64,000 nucleotides of DNA from Reticulascus tulasneorum (lineage: Eukaryota > Ascomycota > Sordariomycetes > Glomerellales > Reticulascaceae): contig LSAX01000003.1 of the NCBI GenBank assembly GCA_001557505.1, forward strand, positions 2,108,001 to 2,172,000, written 5' to 3'. Position 1 is the first letter of the stretch. Each line of letters begins with the position of its first letter. Positions 32,786 to 44,497 of this stretch are shown here, one piece after another. A program made the position numbers and the translations under genes. The notes beneath the pieces are model-generated. The model did not search any database and was not told where the DNA came from. It was given only the letters and a program-made list of their open reading frames with translations.

Positions 32786-35059
32786 ACGCAAAGGGTCTTC
32801 GAGGTGGAGATGTGGATGCGGCGTGCTACACTCGTTGCCCACCTTGGCGACTGTGATAAACGAGTGGGTTGTTACGGGGAGACTCGCTTGTTGGAAGGCC
32901 TTCCAAGTGCGGACTGAGAGGCCCTCAACTAGACGAGCGAGGTGAGTTGGATAAGTGTTTTTGGGAAGTTGTGATGATGTGTAGAAGAGGAAGTCGGAGG
33001 AGGGTAGAGAGGATAAGATCGTAGTTGATAAGATCTCTCGAAGCAAAGAAACGGTTGCTCACAAGGGCTTCCAACTTAATGCAGGTGATCAAAGCAGAAG
33101 ACCAGGGTCACCGAACGAATAAGGATCAATGAGACCTTAGGCTGGCTCGAGCGGGAGCGGGAGAGGCTTGCTTTAAAGGATACAACAGGGCCCTGCCTAG
33201 GACTCTGGGTCGTTTCCATAGGGCCAGCTGGTCCGTAGGAACGGGGTACGGAGGGTGTGGGCCATAGAGAAGGCGGCGAGCACGAGGCTCAAGCGCATGT
33301 CCAGGCAAGTGTTGTAAGTCCCGATTTGCCGTGGGGACGCCAGACGCCTTTCGAGGGACTACCTCGACCAGGACGGCGGGAAAGCAGATGCTATGGCATA
33401 CTATGCTAAGCTATGCGACGCCATGCGGTCTACCTAGGTGTGGTGTGCAGGTGCTGGTAGGAGCACAAGTCAATCAGCCAATGTAGTCATCCTCCCATTT
33501 TGTGTGGAGTGAGACCCGACATGTTGACCACGAGAGCATGGGATGTCTCATGTGGGGTCATTCGGGGGCCGAGTCGTCCGTGGCTCAGCTAACTGACTGG
33601 CCCTGACGCCGGCCGTCAAAGTACAAAGTCTATCGAGGCATGGAATGGGCGGCTGAAAGAAAACACGGAGGATTGAAAGAGAGGGTATTGTCAGCAAAAG
33701 AAATATAGAAACCAAGAGTAAAAAAGATGGTGGCCGCTCCTGCTTTGTGTGGTGTCGTGAAGTTGGAGTGTACATTGATTCAATCCCTATCAAGCGAGCG
33801 TCTACTGGATAAGAGAGGCGAACCTCGCCGCGTGATGGAGGGAACCCACACAGTTTCAATACTGCGGTTTTAATTACTGTATTTCGACATTTCAGGTACT
33901 GGTGTGGCCCACTATTGGTAGTGAGCCCTTGGCTACTGCCTGGACACAATTGGCCGCTGGTGTAACCCAGAACACTGTGCTTAAATCCCAAGATTTCACT
34001 GTATCACAGCATTGTCCTGCAGCATCCACCAAGCATCGCGGCTGCGCTTCAAGGCGGCCTCCACAGCGTATCAATATGGTCATAATTATGAGGGGCCCTG
34101 CCACCACATGTTTCGTCATCTACAAGCCCATCCATCCATCCATCCATCCATCCATCCATCCATCCATCCATCCATCCATCGGCAACCCCTTTTCGCCGGA
34201 ATATTGATGTTGTAAACTATTCTGCTCCTCTTCTTTCCTCTTTCCTCCATGTCCCATAATAGCACAGCCCTCGACGAGGCTATTCCTCAGGACCGGGGTG
34301 GAGGGGGGGTGACCAGGTATAGCCTTGGGCAGATTGTCAGGCTATCACCAGGGCTGTCACACTCTACAGTTCCCATTATTGAAAGAAGCTTCTTTGCCAC
34401 AGATATGGGTGTCAGGATCCCGATCCTGTCTAAACTCTCCTGTCATTCTTTCAGCTGGCCCAATGTGGCAGCATCCAACTCCGTATCCTCCACACTGCAG
34501 AAACTATACTCATTAAGTGTTTGCCTTCCCCCTCATTTCAGGCGCCAGCCTTTTGTCTCTTTTCCCACAACCCTGGAAGTTGCGGGTGGCAAATCCAACC
34601 TCCACAGTGGTCTCTTTGAGACGGACCGACAGGGCTGCCTTTGATGCTCCGTTGGCTGTTGCTGCTAATCCTGGACACTGTCACCACGGATAAGATAGCG
34701 ACCGGTGTCTTCCTGCACGGCTCATCCCAAAATCCCGCAAACGGCAGCCGACGGGCTTCAGCTTCTTTCAGGCCATCCTTGGCTTCGCGGGTGGTGCTGT
34801 TGTATTGTCTGTAGACGACCATTGAAGCCCATCAACCCGAGTTCCGCGGTTCGAGGTTGGGGGTTGAGCCGGAGGCAGCCCATGAAGCCTTTGTATCTGT
34901 ACACTGTGACGCATCAGGTTCATCTGATTCTTCATGCCATCTGATTCTGTTACTATCTGCTGGAGATGATGAAGGGGCAGTCAACGAGAGAGTGGCACTG
35001 GGGGGCCATATTACTCATGCCGAGGTGCATCCATGCGACATGACAGCTCTCATTCTAGA
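32786..35059. other. Gene-poor region, about 2.3 kb
   Basis: Contains the presumed leader of the coiled-coil gene, short ATGC-rich near-repeats around 33388-33425 and a tetranucleotide microsatellite. No gene is supportable. Confidence 0.45.
34128..34180 (+). repeat. (CATC)13 microsatellite
   Basis: About 13 perfect tandem copies of CATC. Length polymorphism between isolates is expected. Confidence 0.95.
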
Positions 35060-35743
35060 TTATCCTTCAAAAAGCCGTTGCTCAGCAAACACGCAATCAG
35101 GCGCAATGTCGTCAACCCTGCAAGGCTCGCCGAGAAAGTGGACCATCTCCCATGGATGGCCTTTTGGATGTGAGCAAGCTCGCCCGAAACCCCCTTCAGC
35201 CCATGGATAGTCAGCCTTGCCACCACTGTACGGGCACACATACATTCCATCGATAACTGGACATTGGCCTTCTGAGCAAATCGTCCTGCCTCGTCGGCCG
35301 ACGCTCATTTCCACGGCGCAGGTGGGATCCGTCACCCAATCCTCTCGGACAACGATGTCCATGTAACTGTAATGCTGGCTCATTTTCTGGCATCCCATCT
35401 CATTGCATCGGACATCGGGAGATGGGCTGTTACATGGGTAATTTTTCTCCGGCCTGCCTTTGTAACCACTCGGAGCATAAGATGGATTTGCCGTTGGCCA
35501 AAGCTTGTATGTTGCCGTCCAGGTGTGTTTCCCAACAACGCTCCCGGAAAAGTTGATAATGTTATCAGTAAGTAGGGATGTTGACGTTATAGGGTATTGC
35601 GGTCGAGTGGGAGATGGGGTTATCTGCGGCAGAGTTGTCAGACTTGATAAAGTAGTTTCCTGTCTTGCTTCAACGTTATCCAACCGTGTCGCCAGTGCTG
35701 CGGGGACAAACACAAGCCAACTGGCAACCATGAGCAGAATCAT
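35060..35743 (-). CDS. Predicted secreted Cys-rich protein
   Basis: 227 aa, not recognised. The start MILLMVASWLVFVPAALATR looks like a cleavable signal peptide or an N-terminal anchor. A Thr/Ser/Pro linker follows, then a compact C-terminal part with ten cysteines (CNSPSPDVRCNEMGC, TICSEGQC, YVCPY, ACSH, EPCRV, DCVF). That even number suggests five disulfides. This layout is shared by many fungal secreted proteins, including candidate effectors, but no family is identifiable. The frame has no upstream ATG; a further 5' exon cannot be excluded. It lies beside, and in the same direction as, the Cys/His array gene. Confidence 0.6.
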   Translation of the reverse strand: MILLMVASWLVFVPAALATRLDNVEARQETTLSSLTTLPQITPSPTRPQYPITSTSLLTDNIINFSGSVVGKHTWTATYKLWPTANPSYAPSGYKGRPEKNYPCNSPSPDVRCNEMGCQKMSQHYSYMDIVVREDWVTDPTCAVEMSVGRRGRTICSEGQCPVIDGMYVCPYSGGKADYPWAEGGFGRACSHPKGHPWEMVHFLGEPCRVDDIAPDCVFAEQRLFEG

Positions 35744-36161
35744 GATAACTAGCACTAAGGTTTGGTTTGCCTCGTCCAATAATTGCTCAGAAACCTTCGT
35801 TGAGAGTTGTTGCCGTTAAGTAATGGGACAGTAACAGGTTAATGGCCGTAGCAAGCACCAAAGCTTACTCTTGACAATAAATGCGCAAGACGGGGAAACA
35901 TAATCTGCTTGTGTTGAATTGCGAAACGTTAAAAAGGGCTACCTGGGTTTAAATGAGTTCTAAGATATATCAAACGAATTACATTGCCACCCTCACACCT
36001 CGTTTAGACATGCTCAGGCTAAACTGCTATTGCAACCAAAGTTACGAGACATGCAGCAGACTTTGGAATCCTTCACGCCCAGAACCAGCAACCACAATGC
36101 CCGCAACATCTACTTTATCTGTCGAAACCCCGCTTGACGAGCTTCCGGAGCCAGCTGATCT
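35744..36161. other. Intergenic region, 418 bp
   Basis: Promoter of the Cys-rich secreted protein and 3' end of the Cys/His array gene. Nothing coding is recognised. Confidence 0.45.
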
Positions 36162-37738
36162 CTATATGACCGCATTCATACCCCAACCGCCAGGCCACCC
36201 ACCGCCAAGGGCAGGATAGCCCAGAGCGCCGCGCCGCCCAAACTGGCCACGGCCATTCGTGCTGTGCTCCGGACAGCACGACGGGTCGGCCCCGGTGGGG
36301 TCGACGAGCCTGCTGCAGCCGCGATGTCGACACCTCGTGTGGTTCTGGCAGAAGCGACTGCCGTCCGCCGACTGGGCGCCGCAGCCTTCTTGATGGCAGG
36401 CATGGCCGTTGCAGTATGGCGACTGCGGCCAGGGCGCCGCCATGTGCAGCCCCGGCGGCAGCGACATGTTGCATCTCGGCTGCGGGCAGGCGAGAACGCT
36501 ACACTTGTGCGCGGCGCAGAGGGAGCCGAACGGGGTTCGCTCGTTGTGGCACTCCCGGAACTCGCAGATATGGCTGACGCAGTAGTCCTTGCCGTCCACG
36601 ACGCGGGACTCGCACGCCGCACGCCGACAGCGGGCGAAGAAGTCTGGGAGAAAGAAATGTCAGTAACCCGAACTAGCACGTTGCGGATGGAAGCGGGGAG
36701 CGGTACGGTCTGAGCACTTGTCCCGGGCGTTGTCCCCGTCGAGCATTCGGAACCGGTCGCAGCCGGCAATGCTGCACTGCTGGTGCTTGTCGCAGTAGTG
36801 CTCCGTCTTCGCCTCGGCATCGCACCCGGGCTTCCCGCACTGGTGCGCCGGACACCAGGACCCCAGCCACCGGCGGAACTGGCACTCCTTGCTCTCGCAC
36901 TTGTGGTCCTTGCAGAACCAGCCGCCAGCCGCCTTCTTCCCCTTGACGCACCCGTTCTCGACGCACGTGTGGTCGGCGCAGTGCTCGTCCTCGCCTCGCT
37001 CCTTGTTGCACCCGTCCGTGTGGCAGTAGTGGGCGCCGCAGAACTTGGACGGCACGCCGTTCTCGCGCGCGTGGACGAACCGGCTACACTGATTGTTCTG
37101 GCACACGCGGTGCCGGTCGCAGTACCGCGTGGTATTGCCGGCGTCGCCGCCGCCCACGCTGAAGGCTGTGCAGTGGTCGGCTTCGCATGTGTGCGAGCTG
37201 CAGTACGGGCCCGCTACTTTCGACCTGCTGCAGCCGGCGAAGGAGCAGCGATGGTCCGGGCAGTATTTCAGGTCCGTGTCGCCGTCCCAGAACCGCTCGT
37301 TCTTGCATTCTGCTTTGGTGCAGTTGTCTGAACGTGTCATTCCCGCGGCAACCTCCCCAGGGAATAGGGGTTACTTACGGTACTGGGAGCAGAATTTGAA
37401 TTCCTTCGGGTCATAAGCTTTGATGTAGTTGATGCATCGCTGACCGTTGAGAACTCCAGTACACATCAGATCTATCGAGCCAAATCAGCTTAAACGGCAC
37501 GACCCTTCAAACCTAGTTTTCACTCACGATTCTGACAATACCCCTTGTTGTTGGCTCTCATATTCGTACAGGCGATGAGGCCGTCGATCTTTCTGCAGCA
37601 ATGTAGCTTGCAGAACGGGGACGGAAACTTGGCTCCATCCTTGGTCAGGTTGACTTTCTTGTATGGGCATCGGCCCTGAACGGTGGCGTATCCGCACAGA
37701 TCCTCCCGCCTTCTCATCCTTCCACCTCTGCCAAACAT
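36162..37738 (-). CDS. Tandem Cys/His module protein, 17 C-x4-C...C-x2-H units
   Basis: 468 aa from four exons on the minus strand: 37738-37528, 37471-37379, 37327-36707 and 36643-36162. I do not recognise a named family. The protein is built almost wholly of repeats of about 20-35 residues: Cys, four residues (more in the first three units), Cys, a variable loop, an aromatic or other residue, Cys-x2-His. Examples are CSFAGC with YCSSH, CGKPGC with YCDKH, and CHQEGC with FCQNH; unit 3 has C-x3-H. Each unit offers three Cys and one His, a plausible zinc site, so the chain could bind up to 17 metal ions. There is no signal peptide; a Gly-rich tail ends it. All three introns are phase 1 and split the His codon of a unit (C|AT, C|AC, C|AC). 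The large third exon is GC-rich at codon position 3. Confidence 0.85.
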
Positions 37739-38819
37739 CGTGATTGAGGGCCCACTTTCTCGAGGCTCGTCCAAGAATGACCGTTCAATGAGTCGATACA
37801 ATAGCGATGAGTACCGAAACAGCGTTTATAAACATGAGTCTTCAAAAGTCGGTGAACGAGCATAGGATGTTGAAGCTGCGCCGTCTGGACTGGCCGCATG
37901 TACGGAATCCTGACCTGACAAACAATCGTGACGTGTTGGAATCTCACCTGTCATGTGCGAATTACACGCGAAGCTTCAAGGGACCAGAGACGAGGAAGAT
38001 ATTTGAGAGAACATGTTTGTGCGGGTGGCAGAATGGGTCTACTATATCATTATATTCAGCAAACAAACCGAGATCGAACACGACGCCCCGTGCGAGATGA
38101 AGATAACTGGGGCCAGGGGATCACAACACCCGTCAGGAGCTCCTCTGTATATTAGCATGTATCTATAAGTCACTCTTGCGGGAGATTTAAACGACTCATT
38201 GTCTCGGTTACGGTGAACCAGAGCGGTGAGACGTGAAATCCGGGTCGTACGGGCTGCCAATATCCGTTGAAGCTGCGGCCTTCCAACCATGGCCCTGCCT
38301 CAATTCCCATCAGTTCTAGAACCGACAGAGTCTTCTAAGAGGCGTTAGAACATCATGAGACTATGGCATCTAAATGATACCTCAACTCCCCACCCCGGCC
38401 CTGCAACATACATCACAACCTACCCCATCCGCATTATCAACCAGTGAAAGTACAACGTTGCATGACTGAAATGTTTGTCAATTCGCTAAGTACCTAGTAC
38501 TATTCATTCCAGCAAGGCAACCCGCCCTGCCTCGCCCTGTGTCCCTGCTCTACTGTGGTATCATGGCAAACAATTCCTGTACTCCCTCCTCCTTATAAAG
38601 CCGCATAATCATGGCAAACACATTAGCTTAGAATAAACCTTTAACAGCATACCAATACCAGCCGAAATTCTAAAGGCACAACCCCGAAGCTCATCATATG
38701 GGTGGCTTTACCGCCCCCTTTGTGACAAATTGTCCCCGCCGATGCCTCTTGAACATTATTCGCCGTGCCTGAACTTGGCCTCGCCTGGACGAATGAGGTC
38801 ACCAACCAGGCACCTTATA
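37739..38819. other. Intergenic region, about 1.1 kb
   Basis: Promoter of the Cys/His array gene and 3' end of TBF1. Plus-strand frames here are under 100 codons and show no domains. Confidence 0.45.
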
Positions 38820-41587
38820 CTATGACGGATTGTTTATGCCATAGGCTTGAAGTTCTTGTACTCCTCGCACCAGCTCGGCGTCGTTGAAACCGTCGAGAGC
38901 GTCATCATGAACTGACATAGAAGCGGTTGGAGCTGGACGCGATGCCTCCCAGTTGACCGTGGATGTATGAGACAGGGAATTCCGCGATTGTGGTTGTGGC
39001 TGCACTTGCGGAGTGGAAGATGTATGCTGTTGGGTTTGCTGCGGTCGTGGTTGGGTTGGAGGTAGAGGCGGCGCTGCTGTCTGGGTGGTGGCAGATGACG
39101 GTTCTGCCTTGATCTGTATCACTGATGGTGGTGTGACTTGCTGAGGAGCGGTTACCTGCAGCGGAATTGCAGCCTGGGCAGTAGCCACGGCAGATGTTGC
39201 ATGCTGAACTGGAGCGGTGCCAGCCGTAGCTGCAGGCGTTTCACTGGAACGAGTCGGCGGTCGGTTCCGTAAGCCATCAGCCAGGGTCATGATGCCTTGT
39301 ATCCTTGCTTGGTCGTCCTCCGAGGTGAGCCGTGCTCGCTCTTCAGCCTCCTTTCTCGCAGCTTGAGTCGGAGCCCTTGTCTTGAGCTCGCCCGTAACGG
39401 CTTGCAGATAGTACGGCATTTCAGAATTGGTCTTGAGGAAGAACAACTTCAAATTTCTTGCCTTGTCCTTCAACTGCACCTGCGTTCGGTCCTTGAGAAT
39501 GTCGGACAACGTTCCGTTAGGGCCAAAAAGACCAAGAATTTGGCTCCAGTGTGGACCCTCAACCATGTCCAGGCCTGTCATGAGAGCCTTCTCCTCCTCT
39601 TGAGACCATGGCCGACGGGTGGATGTGTTGCCTTCTCGTCTTTGATGCGCTGATGTTTTAGACAAGGCCGCCTGCCTTGCTCTATCATACAGAATCGCAC
39701 TTGGAAGTGATTGGCTGGGCGGTAAGCTTTCATTGGAGCCGGGAATCTCCGACTGAGGATTGGGCTCAGCGGGCTGATAACCGTAATATGGTGCTGGCCC
39801 TTGGCCTTGTTGTAGGTGTGAGAGATATGGAGATTGGGATATCATGGAGCCGGCTTTAAAACCAGTCAGATCCTGTAGCAGCTGAATTGAAGTCTCATAC
39901 TTACTAGCTGATGGAACGGTTGGTTGATAGGGCATTGGCGACAAAGTGTTGAGAGTGTTCTGAACATAGTCGGAAGTACTTTGAGCAACCAATGCCTCCA
40001 GTTCCTTGTAGTCGGTGATTGCGTTTACATCACCGTTCGGCTTTTGGCTCGAGGTTGTCGCGCCCGAATTGTCATCTGCTGGCGAAACGCTGCCTTCCGT
40101 TGTAGGAAGTGGCTCTGCCGCCGCGGCATCTATGCTGGCTGTAAGACCCGCCAGCGCATTCTGGACAAGGCCTGATGCCGTCTTCTCGAAAAAGGATGAC
40201 AGGTCTTCTGCATCCATCTCATCATCTCCTGTTTGCTCAAATGCGGCAGGGACTTCGCTTGGCGGGAGCTGAATGCCGTATCTTGTCGCAAGGCTAGATA
40301 GAGAATCAAGCTGTTGGTGCAGGTACGAATTCAACAACGGTAGAACATCCTCCATCGGATACTTTCCACCGAGTGAGCCTACTAAAAATGGGTTAGATTC
40401 CTGATGCGCTCGATAAGGAGGCGAACGTACTCTGTGCTGAAATACCCGTAACCTCACTAAGAAGATTCTCCTTAATTCTTTGTACGGATGCCAGCAAGTC
40501 TTGCTCTTGAGGAGTCGCCTCTGGGCTAGAGGACCGGATGGTAAGAAACCCGGCTTCGAGATTGCTGCGGAAGCCATCTATCAACTCCTCAAAGTTGAAT
40601 TGCTCAGGTCTTATTGCGACGGCCTTGATGGCTACTCGAGTCGTGAATGCGATATAAAGGTCGGTAATATCCGCAGTCAAGTCCCCCAATTCAGCAACGA
40701 ATATGGTAAGGAAATGGGTGTGCAGTGCGAGAAGTTGGTCAACGGGGTCAGGTTGCTCTACCGCGGAGAACAGATCCACGCAAAACTTTGCCAGATTTGC
40801 AATTCGTATTGTCTCGCGATGCGCTGAGCGTGTCAAACCTAGGGCGTCCGCGGATGGTATTGCGCTCTCCTTGGTGCTAAAGATTTGAATGATATTGACG
40901 AATGTTGGTAGCAGTGCCAAATAGGCCTCACCAGCCGCGCTCTCTGTGCTCCTTATTGCCTCCAGCATTTCCTTGAATGGTTGTTGCGAGAAGATCAGGA
41001 TCATCTGTATTGCCTAAAGAGGATATCAGCTGCGCCCTAGCTGAAGAAGTCACAACCGACTTACCAGATTCCCCAGCACTGGAATACTCGACATGCGTAT
41101 TGCCTTCATTGGTTCGGCCAGGAATGCAACAGCTGGCTCCGGCGATTCCTCTTGCAAAGCAACTTCGGGCTCTGGTGGGAGGTCTCCTTCTTGCGCAGTG
41201 TCCAAGCCGTTGGTATCCCCGCCAAACTGATTCACCAGATTGCTCACATCTCCGAGCGCATTCTGCACCAGGAGCGCCATTTGGTCCTCAAGTGAGGGCT
41301 CCTCATCCTGGCTCTCTTTCAATCGTTTGGCCGCGGTCGTCTCTTCGTCTTCCGTCTGGTCGATGGGTCGCTTCAGAGGCGATTGAGGGGTCGGGATTCT
41401 TTCGACCTGGCTCTGGAGCGGCTCATGCTTGCTACCCATCCCTACGTTACGTATTAGACCCTCCTGCGACAGGATACCAGCCAAGATGCGGCGGTTGAGG
41501 TGTATGGGAAAAGTGGCATGGCGGGCTCCAAAGCATACCTATTTGGGACTGCGCATCCATTTGCGCCGCCTGCGCAGACTCAGCCAT
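38820..41587 (-). CDS. TBF1: Telomere/TTAGGG-repeat binding factor Tbf1 (TRFH plus telobox Myb)
   Basis: DNA-binding protein that recognises TTAGGG-type repeats at telomeres and some promoters. Four exons on the minus strand: 41587-41539, 41441-41065, 41013-40431 and 40378-38820, giving 855 aa. Residues of about 143-336 form the helical TRF-homology dimerisation domain ([20 protein letters not shown], then helices down to [10 protein letters not shown]). Residues 591-650 are a Myb/SANT domain starting [12 protein letters not shown] and carrying the telobox [11 protein letters not shown] in its third helix, the hallmark of TRF/Taz/Tbf proteins. The C-terminus is Gln/Pro/Ala-rich and disordered. 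The first intron (41442-41538) is longer than the others and its acceptor, GTAACGTAG, is chosen by frame. Confidence 0.9.
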
Positions 41588-43193
41588 ATCGGCAATGGCT
41601 TCCATCAGGGCATGGCACACGGAGACTATATATCACAAAGGAGAGCAAGTGTTGTGGCTGTTGATGTCGCTGCTTCTTGCGCTGTCTCGAGGTCTTGCAA
41701 GATCGGAAAAACTTTTGCGAAGAAAATCCGATCGCCGATGCCCTTATATCCTGCCCCAAAGAAAAGTGACCGCGATACACAACATTCACAGTGCGTTTGT
41801 CCTGAAAATTATAACATCGCAAAGAATTCGAAAATGGGCAGCAAAAATGCCTCAAGAGTGAAGATGTCTATTGAATGCAAGGAGATCTATCCGCCAAAGT
41901 TTCCTATTGTACGGCATTGTCTGTTTGGGCCCAGTTTTCCCTCACCTGTGTTGTTCGGTGAACCTCCCGTCCATGTACCAGTGGTGCAAAGCTGTACGCT
42001 ACGGGAGGAGCAGAACAGCCATCTTTGGGACCGCAAAGGATCGAGTGATAGAGAAGGCTTATATTTTAAATTTTGAGTACATCAAAGAATGTCAATTGGC
42101 GTGATAGAACGACATAACCTCTCACCCGCGTAGACAAGAGGTAGTGAAGGGGTGAACATAGTCCGTATAGCTAGGAAATTCCGGCCCCATTACAGGTCTT
42201 CTTGACGGACTGGGATCTCATGTCACCAGTGGGCTACTGAAGTCAGGAAGTATAAGTCATTTTTTTAAGACCCCCGGAGATCGCCCAGCACTGACTCGAC
42301 CTCCCGAACCGCTCAGAACGCAGAATGTCATTGGACCTCCGCAGTCAACCTGGGAGCAATCTAAGATTCACATCGAGGCTAAGCCCTCCGCAGAATCCGT
42401 GATGGGATATGCAACTTGGGTTTCCCTGTTTAGCAGCTTTGGTAATGGCATCTGGGGCGAAACCGGACCGTTCAGCATGGCCGGATGTACCTGCGTATGC
42501 AGTGAGGGCTGTCTGCTGGACTTCCCAGATACAGATGAGGTACCTCAGCATGGGGATCCTGGATGTTGTGACATAATTGATCGGAAGTGTTCAGGATCCA
42601 AGTAGGGATTGCCAATTGAAACCGAAGAAGAGGGGCAAGTCTCGGCCTTCACTCAATGGGATTCGATGTAGATAGATCACAAGGTATGCCGGAAATGAGG
42701 GGGAGAGCAAGATGACCCCCATGATCAAAAGGTAACACGAGACATCCCAAGCTTCCCCCTGTTTAGTGCCACAGCTCAACGATAGCTTCGCGGCCATTGC
42801 GTTCCATGTGGCCGTGGCACTGCCTTGAAGCCAGTTCCCCGCCAGCATGCCGGGCCAGCGCAAGCTAGTATTTACAGTGAGGGTCGGGAACAAGGATGCT
42901 TCGGGTGAGGCGTGGAGGCAAAGCTAAGAGGTGGTCGAAAGCTTAGAGACGGAAATTGAACCCTTCACTTCACTACATGCATGCGGTCCTTTGGTGCGGC
43001 ATTCGCAGCCTGCCGCCAGACGGGTGTCGCTGGCCATTGGGCCGAAGGGGCCGCCGGCTTGGCTAGGCGTCCTCTTTGTAGAGCAGTCTAAGGACCAAGG
43101 ACCATCCCATCTACGAAATAGCTCAGCTTGTTAATCTGCGAAGCAGCATGTATGGTTGGTGCCGGTGATGTAACACGGTGGTAGACTCTGGAC

Positions 43194-43232
43194 GGGTCGG
43201 AGGAAAAGCACAGCCCACGAAAGCTGGGGTAT
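43194..43232 (+). repeat. Direct repeat, left copy
   Basis: About 38 bp starting GGGTCGGAGG and ending with the 20-mer CCACGAAAGCTGGGGTAT plus flanks. It is closely matched in the same orientation by 46524-46560, with a few substitutions and a short gap. The two copies flank the lipase and the Rhs relic. Confidence 0.75.
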
Positions 43233-43287
43233 CAAGTAGGTCGTAAAAAAACAGTGCCGCTTTGCCATCTGCATATCCGTACGCCTA

Positions 43288-43432
43288 GCTATTCATAGGA
43301 ATATTGTAATGAATATATCGTAAAACATCAAGATATTCAAGCGGCTATTCATAGGGATATTGTAATGAATATATCGTAAAATATCAGGATATTCAAGTAG
43401 CTATTCATGGGAATGTTACAATGAATATATTA
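43288..43432 (+). repeat. 56-bp tandem repeat, about 2.6 copies, AT-rich
   Basis: Units start with GCTATTCAT at 43288, 43344 and 43400, exactly 56 bp apart. Copies 1 and 2 differ at only a handful of positions, all of them transitions (A/G or C/T); copy 3 is partial and more diverged. Confidence 0.9.
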
Positions 43433-43731
43433 GTGACTATATAGCAATGACTAGAATATTTGATAACTCCTTCCATAACTTCCATTTCATATACTTTCCA
43501 AAGGAAAGTTGCCTGCAACGGGCGAAAATGAAGCTGCCATCTTTTCGTCCAACCAGTTAAGCGACACTGGCATATTCAGTCCGTAGTGGCATCTTCAACA
43601 GCAACATCAATCTTCGGAGCTTAATCGCCATCTACTTCTTGGCAGAATGATCGTGTCAGCCGATCCCCGGCCCCGTCCCACTGACAAACCCGCATGCCGG
43701 GGTTGTTTCCAGGAGCGGCGCAGAGTATACA

Positions 43732-43915
43732 AATCCTCGGCCTTATCGTACACTTGGTAAGCATACGTGAATACGTCCCCAATCAGGGCATACTAATCTT
43801 CGGCCCTGTCGTGTAAGTAAGCATGCGCCGATCCTACCGGTCTGTTTGGCGAATACGTTCCCAATCAAGGTAGCGAATACGTCCCCGGTCAGGCAAGTCA
43901 GGGTAGCAAATACGT
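43732..43915 (+). repeat. Degenerate tandem repeat with GAATACGTCCCCAATCAGG core
   Basis: Two diverged units of roughly 63-80 bp start AATCCTCGGCC (43732) and AATCTTCGGCC (43795). Each ends in a core like GAATACGTCCCCAATCAGG (near 43769 and 43851), and further shortened cores occur near 43875 and 43907. The origin is unknown. Confidence 0.75.
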
Positions 43916-44497
43916 CCATACGTCGCCGGTCAATAGCTAATATGCCTTGCTCAGCTGGCGAATGCCTTTCCTGCAAATTGGCAATACGATGGAAGTTGGA
44001 AGCTGATTGACGTATCTCTATAGCACCTGGATTGTGCGAGACGTGTACTTCCCAATTGCAAAATACCGCAGAAAGCAGATGACTTGGTTATATCTCGAGG
44101 AAAACGACCTCGAGTGGTTCCACAATTTGATAGAGTACTACTTCGAGCTATCTAACTCGTCTTGCTTTTTTAGATTTCACGTGTAATTGCTGGTTCTAGA
44201 TTGACAAGCACAGAGGCTTGGCCATCAATTGTCCACCGCCTGTGGCGAAGCTTGAATTGCTTTGCCATACGCGCATCCGGTTTGGCCGGCTGGCTCCTAT
44301 AGTGTAGGCTGCCAAGTACGCCGAGATAGCAATTTCGCGTCTCTCTGATTCCAACGATGGACCAGGTCAAGGTAAAATTTGATCCATGAGGCATGCCCAT
44401 GGCACTCGGAATCACTTGTATAAGTATGGGCAGAGTGATCCTGTTTTTCATGATCCAACCACATAACCAGTGACCCAATCTCATACCATCTATCAAG

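Larger units (their letters stand above)
41588..44497. other. Accessory-like, repeat-bearing intergenic region
   Basis: About 2.9 kb with no supportable gene. The right half contains two families of degenerate tandem repeats (43288-43432 and 43732-43915) and one copy of a ~38-bp direct repeat (43194-43232). A local AT-rich trough spans roughly 43280-43480. Small frames such as 42399-42605 have no domain. Confidence 0.5.

Noticed and set aside
44170..44496. 108-codon minus-strand frame just upstream of the lipase
   Set aside because: It covers the lipase promoter, shows no domain, and its end abuts the lipase start by chance.
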